Source: JBGCED01 sp045106055
Lineage (GTDB): Bacteria > Pseudomonadota > Alphaproteobacteria > CBDDJK01
Reading direction: 5' to 3'
Assembly: GCA_045106055.1 (NCBI GenBank)
Contig: JBGCED010000078.1
Location: 1-8,614, forward strand
DNA length: 8,614 bases
Shown here: in pieces, positions 1 through 6,027 of the stretch
Layout of the letters: the number at the start of each line of letters is the position of its first letter
Numbering within the stretch: position 1 is the first letter of the stretch
The notes under the pieces: model-generated
Databases searched by the model: none
Told to the model about the DNA's origin: nothing
Seen by the model: the letters and a program-made list of their open reading frames with translations, nothing else
Made by a program: the position numbers and the translations under genes

Positions 1-654
1 GATAGTTATAGAAAAGATAACGGAATTGGGGATTATTCTTTTGAACAAGAAGCTGCTGCGGTAGAGACACTTAAAACATTAAGGCTGTTTTATTCTATTT
101 TTAAAGACGACCCTATGTATGATAAAACATCAGGAATAAAAGGATTTTCAATAGAATATATTATTGTATCCATGTATCTATTGATTAGACATTTAAGGCT
201 GAACTATGTAACTGACGACGAAACTAAAGCAAATGTCAGAAATTTTTTCTATTATTTTTACGAGCGCTGGAAAACATACGATAAATCTTATGATATAGAT
301 TTGCTGACATTTGGCGATCAAAGGCAGCAAGGTGAAAAAGACTTGGAAACAAGAGATATTATTCTGCGACAGATTTTCTTTGAATGGCTTGAAAAAAATA
401 AAAAAACACTCGTTGAAAAAGATACAAAAAGAGCTTTTACAGAATTAGAACGCATTATGATTTATCGCAAAGGTAAGGGGGTCTGTCAGCAATGTGCAAG
501 GGAAGGTAAGCCTGAAGCTGAGACAAAAGTTAGCTGGTCTAATTATCAAGCAGACCATGTTATCCCTCATTCAAAAGGAGGTCTTACAACTTTAGATAAT
601 TCTGAATTGTTGTGCAGGTATCATAACCAATCTAAGGGCGCTTCGCTAAACTAG
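1..654 (+). CDS. HNH endonuclease, C-terminal part (DUF262-HNH / GmrSD-like), 5' truncated by window
   Basis: The frame is open from base 1, so this is the last 217 residues of a longer protein; the first in-frame ATG (115) is probably internal. The C-terminus is a clear HNH nuclease: a CxxC zinc pair (fragment residues 162 and 165), the DHVIPHSKGG segment with the first catalytic His at 186, Asn at 200, and an LCRYHN end with Cys 205 and His 208 followed by KG. The second zinc pair is therefore C..H instead of the commoner CxxC. The helical stretch before it, and the way an 'FTELERIMIYRKGKGVC' segment leads into the finger, resemble DUF262 proteins ending in HNH, a group related to GmrSD-type modification-dependent restriction enzymes. 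The DUF262 domain itself would lie upstream and is not visible, so the family call is an inference; HNH is secure. The gene is AT-rich (22 G/C in bases 1-60) with A-runs and AGA codons, unlike the iol genes, suggesting acquisition. It is convergent with the next gene. Confidence 0.8.
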   Translation, partial: DSYRKDNGIGDYSFEQEAAAVETLKTLRLFYSIFKDDPMYDKTSGIKGFSIEYIIVSMYLLIRHLRLNYVTDDETKANVRNFFYYFYERWKTYDKSYDIDLLTFGDQRQQGEKDLETRDIILRQIFFEWLEKNKKTLVEKDTKRAFTELERIMIYRKGKGVCQQCAREGKPEAETKVSWSNYQADHVIPHSKGGLTTLDNSELLCRYHNQSKGASLN

Positions 655-674
655 TTTTTAGCAGCAAAGTCGCC
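637..674. terminator. Weak bulged hairpin between convergent genes (possible terminator)
   Basis: The two arms are GGCG/CGCC (637-640 with 671-674), CTT/AAG (641-643 with 667-669) and GCTAAA/TTTAGC (645-650 with 657-662), with a 6-base loop and a small internal loop. The structure overlaps the end of the HNH gene and lies in the tail-to-tail gap. No clean T-run follows it in either direction, so it is not a canonical intrinsic terminator. Nothing better was seen in 655-725. Confidence 0.22.
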
Positions 675-725
675 ACAATTATTGTCTTATGGTGCTTTCT
701 TATACTTGGTTGCTTTTGTGTCTTT

Positions 726-1886
726 TCACTTTTTAAATAAGGCGGGGGTTGCGTCCATCCAGATGCCATCGGCTTTTGCGGATGCGGTGGCGGCATAAAC
801 GGCTGCCATTGAACGCAAGCCATCTTCAGCGCGCGGAAAATCTAACGCATGGGGATCAGGGGATCGCCCTTGATTTTTTGCATTAATATTCTCTGCTAAA
901 TCTTTGTAAATATTGGCAAAAGCAAGCGTCATGCCTTCGGCGTGACCAATCGTAACGCGGCTGGCGCGATCGGCTTCGGGGGATAAATCGGCTTCCCCGC
1001 GCTCGATGATTTGCACCCGCCCATTTAACGGGGTGTAATAAAGTTGATTGGGCTGTTCTTGCGCCCAGCGCAGCCCGCCTTTTTCCGCAAATACTTCCAA
1101 AGTCAAGCCATGCTGGCGGCCAATCGCAATCGCCGAAGTCCATAAACGCCCAACCGCACCGCCATCCATGCGAAAATTAACCATCGCATCATCTTCAAGC
1201 ATCCGCGTTTCAATGCAGGATGCAAAATCCGCAGATAATCTATTAACTTCCTGTCCCGTCACAAAGCTTGCCATGTGAAGTGCATGAATGCCGCAATCCA
1301 CAAATTGCGCGGATACGCCCACCTGCGCAGGGTCATAACGCCAGCGCACACGGGGATTATCGCTGTTGGCAGCGTCGCTGTGATGCCCATGGGCAAATTC
1401 AGCCTTGACCAGCCTGACTTTACCAAGATCGCCGCGCGCAATCATTGCCCGCATATGGCGTACCAAAGCATAGCCTGAATAGCCATAATTCACGGCACAA
1501 ATCCGATCCGCTGCTTGCGCGGTTTTCACAATAATTTCCGCTTCTTCGGGGGTCATGGTCATTGGTTTTTCACATAGCACATGAAAGCCCGCTTCCAGAA
1601 ATGCTTTGGTAATTTCAAAATGGGTTGCGTTTGGGGTTGCGACCGTGACCAGATCAAGCCTATCGCTGCGCTGTGCCTCAGCCTGCAGCATTTCACGCCA
1701 ATCGCCATAAGCGCGATCTGGATCAATGCCAAGCTGTTGCGCATAGGCTTTTCCTGCTGCTGCATCCTTATCAAGGGCTGCGGCTGTAAATTCAAAATCG
1801 CCATCAAGCCCTGCGCCAATGCGGTGTGCAGGTCCAATTTGGCTGCCTTCGCCGCCGCCAATCATGCCCCATCTTAATTTTGCCAT
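726..1886 (-). CDS. Gfo/Idh/MocA family NAD(P)-dependent oxidoreductase, probable inositol/inosose dehydrogenase
   Basis: This 386-residue protein has an N-terminal Rossmann fold opening with the glycine-rich loop IGGGEGSQIG (residues 9-18), the variant typical of a Gfo/Idh/MocA subgroup with 'GGGxGS.IG..HR.' starts. The cofactor-side CEKP motif is at 105-108 (Lys 107). A DxxxH pair, D197 and H201, sits where the catalytic Asp and His of inositol dehydrogenases lie. The C-terminal sheet domain includes the LTLEVFAEKGGLRW segment. The family oxidises sugar or inositol hydroxyls with NAD(P). Rhizobial scyllo-inositol dehydrogenase of the IolY type, as I recall it, is a comparable protein, so oxidation of scyllo-inositol or another isomer is plausible; the substrate cannot be read from sequence. 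It is the last gene of the minus operon, 19 bases after the inosose dehydratase, with an AGGA ribosome site about 10 bases before ATG (1897-1900). No strong terminator follows. Family certain, substrate uncertain. Confidence 0.88.
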   Translation of the reverse strand: MAKLRWGMIGGGEGSQIGPAHRIGAGLDGDFEFTAAALDKDAAAGKAYAQQLGIDPDRAYGDWREMLQAEAQRSDRLDLVTVATPNATHFEITKAFLEAGFHVLCEKPMTMTPEEAEIIVKTAQAADRICAVNYGYSGYALVRHMRAMIARGDLGKVRLVKAEFAHGHHSDAANSDNPRVRWRYDPAQVGVSAQFVDCGIHALHMASFVTGQEVNRLSADFASCIETRMLEDDAMVNFRMDGGAVGRLWTSAIAIGRQHGLTLEVFAEKGGLRWAQEQPNQLYYTPLNGRVQIIERGEADLSPEADRASRVTIGHAEGMTLAFANIYKDLAENINAKNQGRSPDPHALDFPRAEDGLRSMAAVYAATASAKADGIWMDATPALFKK

Positions 1887-1905
1887 CTTGTTTTATTCCT
1901 ATATT

Positions 1906-2805
1906 TTATGAATGAAATCCGATTGATTCTAAATATTCGCGGTTTGCCTTTGCATCGGCAAAAGGATTTGGGTCAAGCGTGGGATCGCAATCCTGTTCAA
2001 CGGTGCACCAATTTGAATAGCCGCCATCCAGCAAAATTTGCCGAAGGGCTTTAAAATCAACCTCTCCATCTGCTAAATTGCAAAAAATGCCTTGCCCGCA
2101 CGCATCGTAAAAGCCAATGCGGTTTTCAATGACATGCTGCTTGACCTTGGCATCGGTGGTTTTAAAATGAATATAAGACACCCGATCCATATGTTGCTTG
2201 ATGAATGCCAAAGGATCAAACCCAGCATATTGGCAATGCCCAGAATCCACGCATAATTTAAGCAAATCCGCATCAATTTCTTCTAAAGCGCGCTCAATTT
2301 CAGGCAGAAAATCCATAAAGCCGCCAGCATGGGGGTGAAGCGCAACTTCCAAGCCATAGGAATCGCGACCCATTTTGGCAATTTCGCGGATGCGGTTTAA
2401 ATAGCCTTGCCATTCGCCTTCATCCATTTGTTGGGCTTCTTGCGGGCGACCTGCGGTCGGCGCGCGCTTTGGGGAAATGGAATCAATCAACACCAAATTT
2501 TTTGCGCCATGGGCGCGCAAGGCTTCGCAAGTGCGCTTTGCGCCATCCATCACATCATCCCATTTATCAGGATCATGGAACGCGCGAAAGACAACCCCGC
2601 CAATCAGTTCCAAATCATGCTGGTTCAGCGCATCTGATAATATTGCGGGGTCTTCGGGCATAAAGCCAATAGGCCCAAGCTCTATCCCCTTATATCCAGC
2701 TGCCGCGCATTCTTGCAGAACGGTTTGCCAGCTTGGGTTTCTGGGATCATTTGCAAATTCCACGCCCCATGAACAAGGGGCATTTCCAATTTTAATTTTT
2801 GTCAT
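1906..2805 (-). CDS. iolE: IolE-like inosose dehydratase (xylose-isomerase-like TIM barrel)
   Basis: The product has 299 residues, about the size of characterised IolE proteins. It is a sugar phosphate isomerase/epimerase (AP-endonuclease 2-like) TIM barrel. Likely metal ligands are visible at barrel strand ends: Glu42 (GIELGP), His157/His159 (ALHPHAGG), Asp187 and His190 (CVDSGHCQ), His213 (YIHFKTTD) and Glu270 (VEQDCDP). The expected reaction is dehydration of scyllo-inosose (2-keto-myo-inositol) to the trihydroxycyclohexane-dione used by IolD. The start GNAPCSWGVEFA differs from the GIAPI.W start of Bacillus and rhizobial IolE, so this is a divergent branch. IolI-type 2-keto-myo-inositol isomerase is the main alternative. 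Dehydratase is preferred because the locus has the adjoining steps and no other candidate. It lies 27 bases after the upstream dehydrogenase gene and 19 before the next, so the three are probably co-transcribed. An AAGG site (2816-2819) precedes ATG by about 10 bases. Confidence 0.78.
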   Translation of the reverse strand: MTKIKIGNAPCSWGVEFANDPRNPSWQTVLQECAAAGYKGIELGPIGFMPEDPAILSDALNQHDLELIGGVVFRAFHDPDKWDDVMDGAKRTCEALRAHGAKNLVLIDSISPKRAPTAGRPQEAQQMDEGEWQGYLNRIREIAKMGRDSYGLEVALHPHAGGFMDFLPEIERALEEIDADLLKLCVDSGHCQYAGFDPLAFIKQHMDRVSYIHFKTTDAKVKQHVIENRIGFYDACGQGIFCNLADGEVDFKALRQILLDGGYSNWCTVEQDCDPTLDPNPFADAKANREYLESIGFHS

Positions 2806-2832
2806 TTTAAGATGCCTTTTTAAGTTTATAAT

Positions 2833-3984
2833 CTAGATTTTATCAAGATGAACCCATCTTGATTCTGTTTTGCTGATCCAGCTTGCTTCAACAATTTTTG
2901 CAACTTCAAGCGCATCGTCAAAGCTTGGAAAAGTTGATTTTCCAGCCTCTATGGCATTTAAGAAATCTTTAATTTCAATGATGATCTGATCTTGATAGCC
3001 TGTGCCATGCCCTGGTCCTTGGCAAAATTCAACATAATCTGGATGTTCTGGCCCGGTTAAAATCTTGGTGAAGCCTTGGCGGTTGCTGGCACAGTCGCTT
3101 TTATAAAGCCAGATCGCATTTTGATCTTCTTGGTCAAAGCGAATCGCACCCTTTGTGCCTGTTATTTCATAGGCATAGCCCATTTTGCGTCCCGTTGCAA
3201 TGCGGCTGAAATATAATGCGCCCATTGCGCCTTCTTTAATTACGGGTGCGCTAACCGCGCCATCAATAGGTTTGAATTTGCATATAAATTGACCATGATC
3301 ATCATTGGTAACATGTTCCATACCGTTTCCAGATGGGCGGGATGAATGTACGGTTTCAATATCGCTTACCAGCTGATCAATCGGCCCGACCAAAGCAAGC
3401 ATGGCGTTAATCATATGCGGGGACAGATCGCCCATTGTGCCATTGGCTTTGCCTGTTGTGCGCCAGCTGGCTTCTGTTTGCGGGTTTGCATAAAAATCTT
3501 CGGTATGCTCGCCGCGAAAATAGGTTATTTCACCAATTTCACCTGCTGCTAGCATTTGCCGTGCAAGCTGGGATGCGGGGGTTCTGATATAATTAAACCC
3601 GCTCATATTCACAATGCCAGCATCATTGGCTGCTGCTGCCATGATGCGGGTTTCGCTTAAATTTAAACCAACGGGTTTTTCACAAAAAACAGGCTTTCCA
3701 GCCTTAAAGGCAGCCAGCGCAATTTCAAGATGGGTGGCTTGCGGAGATGCGATGATAATCGCCTCCACCTTGGGATCATTCACGACATCTTGCCAATTTG
3801 CGGTTGAACGGTTAAAGCCATATTGCATGGCTTTTAACGCTGCGCCCGCTTCGCTGCTGGTGCAGATCATCTCGCAAACAGGACGCAAATTTGTGTTAAA
3901 TACCGTGCCAACTGCTTTCAGCGCAACACTGTGCGCTTTGCCCATATAGCCCGCCCCAATCACGCCAATGCCGATATTTTTCAT
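2833..3984 (-). CDS. Gfo/Idh/MocA family dehydrogenase, probable myo-inositol 2-dehydrogenase (IolG role)
   Basis: This 383-residue protein starts with a textbook Rossmann loop, VIGAGYMG (Gly10, Gly12, Gly15). It carries the CEKPVG motif with Lys103 at 101-106 and a GDLSPH motif giving Asp186 and His190, matching the Lys/Asp/His triad of the family. A C-terminal substrate domain with YEITGTKGAIRFD and a terminal helix completes it. As first gene of the minus operon, divergent from iolD, it is the best candidate in the window for the NAD-dependent oxidation of myo-inositol to scyllo-inosose. It is not a close match to the classical Bacillus IolG around the Asp/His motif, so a different isomer or a related polyol is possible, and the symbol is left blank. 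It shares only fold and motifs with the other oxidoreductase here, so they are not recent duplicates. A good AAGGA site (3991-3995) lies 6 bases before ATG, supporting this start. Confidence 0.87.
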   Translation of the reverse strand: MKNIGIGVIGAGYMGKAHSVALKAVGTVFNTNLRPVCEMICTSSEAGAALKAMQYGFNRSTANWQDVVNDPKVEAIIIASPQATHLEIALAAFKAGKPVFCEKPVGLNLSETRIMAAAANDAGIVNMSGFNYIRTPASQLARQMLAAGEIGEITYFRGEHTEDFYANPQTEASWRTTGKANGTMGDLSPHMINAMLALVGPIDQLVSDIETVHSSRPSGNGMEHVTNDDHGQFICKFKPIDGAVSAPVIKEGAMGALYFSRIATGRKMGYAYEITGTKGAIRFDQEDQNAIWLYKSDCASNRQGFTKILTGPEHPDYVEFCQGPGHGTGYQDQIIIEIKDFLNAIEAGKSTFPSFDDALEVAKIVEASWISKTESRWVHLDKI

Positions 3985-4031
3985 TGAGATTCCTTAAGTT
4001 TTATGCTTGAATAATAGATGATTTAGCATAG

Positions 4032-4067
4032 ATTATATAACATATCATAATTATATAACATATCATA
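4032..4067. repeat. Exact tandem repeat of 18 bp, two copies (candidate operator)
   Basis: The unit attatataacatatcata occurs at 4032-4049 and again, without a mismatch, at 4050-4067, and the match runs two more bases (4068-4069). Each unit contains the 8-base palindrome TTATATAA (4033-4040, 4051-4058). Its place between divergent catabolic operons suggests binding of a dimeric regulator or control of promoter melting. Regulator identity is unknown. Confidence 0.9.
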
Positions 4068-4086
4068 ATAGAGTTTGACATATATC

Positions 4087-4107
4087 TTGACCTTAATTCG
4101 GGGTCAA
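4087..4107. promoter_or_regulatory. Inverted repeat TTGACC-N9-GGTCAA (candidate operator overlapping -35 elements)
   Basis: Six-base arms at 4087-4092 and 4102-4107 are perfect inverted repeats with a 9-base spacer, centred at 4097. Each arm reads TTGACC on its own strand, a near-consensus -35. The left arm faces iolD, but only a poor -10 lies at usable distance. The right arm faces the minus operon, with TATATG 17 bases on. A symmetric 21-base site like this suits a dimeric repressor or activator controlling both directions. Confidence 0.5.
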
Positions 4108-4111
4108 TTCA

Positions 4112-4140
4112 TTTATCCGCACCTTAACATTAATTATAAT
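4112..4140 (+). promoter_or_regulatory. Candidate iolD promoter with perfect -10, implying a leaderless transcript
   Basis: A perfect TATAAT lies at 4135-4140, with TTTATC (3 of 6 matches to TTGACA) 17 bases upstream at 4112-4117. Transcription from this -10 would start near 4146-4147, at the A of the first iolD ATG, so the message would have essentially no leader. No Shine-Dalgarno sequence is visible before this ATG, which fits. The weak -35 would suit an activated promoter. The AT-rich setting means a chance TATAAT is not improbable. Confidence 0.4.
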
Positions 4141-4145
4141 ATAAG

Positions 4146-6023
4146 ATGAATATGAATAATACAGCAAAAACCATCAAGCTTACACTCGCCCAAGCCATTA
4201 TCCGTTATTTGGCAAATCAATATATTGAAACACAAGCTGGCATTGTGCCGCTTTGTGGGGGTGGATTTGGTATTTTTGGGCATGGCAATGTGACTTGCCT
4301 TGGTGAAGCATTATATGAATATCGCGATCAATTACCGCTTTATCGCGGGCAGAATGAACAATCTATGGGCTTTGCGGCTGCAGCCTTTGCCAAATATCAT
4401 CTTAGGCAACGCTTTATGTTCTGTACCGCTTCTGCGGGGCCTGGCACATCCAATTTGCTAACTTCCGCCGCGCTTGCCCACGCAAACCGCTTGCCGATGC
4501 TGTTATTATGCGGCGATGCGTTTTTAACCCGCTTGCCCGATCCTGTGTTACAACAAATGGAGAATTTTAATGATCCAACCTTTGGGGTGAATGATTCGTT
4601 TAAGCCCGTTACGCGTTATTGGGATCGCATCACCCACCCCGCGCAAATCATTCAATCGCTGCCCGCTGCCATTTCAACCATGCTTGATCCCGCAGATTGC
4701 GGGCCTGCCTTTTTAGGTTTAATGCAAGATGTTCAAGGCTGGACTTATGATTATCCACACGCGTTTTTTGAAAAAAAGATACACCGCATTCGCCGCCAAG
4801 CCCCCGATCAAGCCGAGCTTGCAGCTGCGGTTGCGATTTTAAAAACAGCAAAACGCCCGATGATCATTGCAGGGGGCGGGGTGCAATATTCCAAAGCGGT
4901 TGAAGCCTTAACGAAATTTGCTGAATTAACCCATATCCCCGTGGTGGAGACGATTGCAGGGCGCGCGAATTTTCTGGATACGCACCCTTTAAACTGCGGG
5001 CCAGTTGGGGTTACGGGATCTAATTGTGCGAATCATATTGCAAAGCAAGCCGATGTGATCTTGGCAATCGGCACAAGATTACAAGATTTCACGACAGGAT
5101 CATGGACGGCATTTGATGGCGATGCAAAGCTGGTTACAATCAATGCCGCGCGCCATGATGCGGGCAAGCATTTTGCCGCGCCCATTATTGGGGATGCAAA
5201 ATTATCGATTGAATTATTAAGCGCTGCGCTGGGTGATTATCAATCCCCTGAAAGCTGGACGCAAAACGCAAAAGCCGTGCGCAAGCAATGGCAAGCTTAT
5301 GTTGCAAGCAATATTGATCCCACCAACAAGCAAAATTCTTATGCGCAAGCAATCGGGGTCGTTAATAAATTATGTGATCCTGCGGATCGCATCATTGCGG
5401 CTGCGGGCGGGCTTCCTGCTGAAATTACCGCAAATTGGCGCACTTTAAAAACAGGGACGGTGGATGTTGAATTTGGCTATTCTTGTATGGGATATGAAAT
5501 TGCAGGCGGGTGGGGCGCGCGAATTGCGCAATCCAAGCATGAACCCAATCAAGATACGATTATTTTTACAGGCGATGGGTCTTATATGATGCTGAACAGC
5601 GATCTTTATTCATCCGTGCTTAGCAATCAAAAATTAATTGTGCTGGTGCTGGATAATGGCGGGTTTGCGGTCATTAATAAATTACAAAATAATACTGGCA
5701 ATGAAAGCTTTAATAATTTATTGGCGGATTGCCCGACCATTGATAAGGCTTTTGGCGTTGATTTTGTGGCGCATGCGCAATCTATGGGCGCGGTTGCCGA
5801 ACAGGTTGAAAACCCCGATCAGCTTGGAGATGCTTTTAAGCGTGCAAAAGCATCGGCTAAGACTTATGTTATTGTGATGAAAGTTGACCCTTTTGATGGC
5901 TGGACAGCCGAAGGGCATACATGGTGGGAGGTTGGAACCCCCCATATCAGCAACAGCGATAAAGTAAATGCCGCGCATCAAGCGTGGGAACAAAGCCGCA
6001 GCCAGCAGCGAAAAGGGGTATAG
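4146..6023 (+). CDS. iolD: IolD, 3D-(3,5/4)-trihydroxycyclohexane-1,2-dione acylhydrolase (ThDP-dependent)
   Basis: The 625-residue length is normal for IolD. It has the three-domain ThDP-enzyme plan: a pyrimidine-binding domain (about 15-200) with the activating Glu71 in RGQNEQ, a central domain (about 225-365), and a pyrophosphate-binding domain (about 395-595) with GDGS at 476-479 and Asn504 ending the motif. IolD-typical stretches include LCGGGFGIFGHGNV near the start and FDGWTAEGHTWWEVG near the end. It hydrolytically opens the cyclic dione made by IolE to give 5-deoxy-glucuronate, in the cytoplasm. ATG 4146 is the first start after an in-frame TAA at 4137-4139; the ATG at 4152 is an alternative. 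Neither has a clear ribosome site (see the leaderless promoter). It is the first gene of the plus operon; iolC begins 4 bases after its stop. Confidence 0.96.
   Translation: MNMNNTAKTIKLTLAQAIIRYLANQYIETQAGIVPLCGGGFGIFGHGNVTCLGEALYEYRDQLPLYRGQNEQSMGFAAAAFAKYHLRQRFMFCTASAGPGTSNLLTSAALAHANRLPMLLLCGDAFLTRLPDPVLQQMENFNDPTFGVNDSFKPVTRYWDRITHPAQIIQSLPAAISTMLDPADCGPAFLGLMQDVQGWTYDYPHAFFEKKIHRIRRQAPDQAELAAAVAILKTAKRPMIIAGGGVQYSKAVEALTKFAELTHIPVVETIAGRANFLDTHPLNCGPVGVTGSNCANHIAKQADVILAIGTRLQDFTTGSWTAFDGDAKLVTINAARHDAGKHFAAPIIGDAKLSIELLSAALGDYQSPESWTQNAKAVRKQWQAYVASNIDPTNKQNSYAQAIGVVNKLCDPADRIIAAAGGLPAEITANWRTLKTGTVDVEFGYSCMGYEIAGGWGARIAQSKHEPNQDTIIFTGDGSYMMLNSDLYSSVLSNQKLIVLVLDNGGFAVINKLQNNTGNESFNNLLADCPTIDKAFGVDFVAHAQSMGAVAEQVENPDQLGDAFKRAKASAKTYVIVMKVDPFDGWTAEGHTWWEVGTPHISNSDKVNAAHQAWEQSRSQQRKGV
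6013..6018 (+). promoter_or_regulatory. iolC ribosome binding site
   Basis: AAGGGG lies inside the last codons of iolD, 9 bases before ATG 6028. It decides the iolC start in favour of 6028 over an in-frame ATG at 5968, which would overlap iolD by 56 bases and add 20 residues unlike any IolC N-terminus. GTG 6025 is a close alternative. Confidence 0.75.
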
Positions 6024-6027
6024 GGTG

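Larger units (their letters stand above)
3985..4145. promoter_or_regulatory. Divergent iol control region
   Basis: These 161 bases separate the two head-to-head operons and are far more AT-rich than the genes around them, so both promoters should be here. The region holds an exact 18-bp tandem duplication (4032-4067), a TTGACA hexamer (4075-4080), a TTGACC-N9-GGTCAA inverted repeat (4087-4107) and a TATAAT box (4135-4140). A possible leftward promoter uses GGTCAA (4102-4107; TTGACC on the minus strand) with TATATG on the minus strand at 4079-4084, 17 bases apart. Each 18-bp unit also contains ATTATA, which is TATAAT on the minus strand (4032-4037, 4050-4055), without a good -35. Which hexamers are used cannot be decided by eye. 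Confidence 0.75.

Noticed and set aside
115..117. ATG 115 as the true start of the HNH gene
   Set aside because: The same frame is open upstream to base 1 with continuous, similar coding sequence and no ribosome site at 115, so the gene is most likely cut by the window edge.
675..686. ACAAT-T-ATTGT inverted repeat in the gap
   Set aside because: Five-base AT-rich arms with a one-base centre cannot form a hairpin and are expected by chance.
2477..2836. 119-residue plus-strand open frame opposite iolE
   Set aside because: No domain or ribosome site, and the sequence is explained by the iolE coding strand.
3614..3949. 111-residue plus-strand open frame opposite the iolG-like gene
   Set aside because: Low-complexity Ala/Ser-rich translation opposite a conserved Rossmann domain; a shadow frame.
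4075..4104. Rightward promoter using the perfect TTGACA at 4075-4080
   Set aside because: No acceptable -10 lies 16-18 bases downstream, where the sequence is around TTCGGGG; the hexamer alone is not enough.
5968..6027. Longer iolC beginning at ATG 5968
   Set aside because: It would overlap iolD by 56 bases and add a basic, non-conserved 20-residue tail; ATG 6028 has AAGGGG 9 bases upstream.
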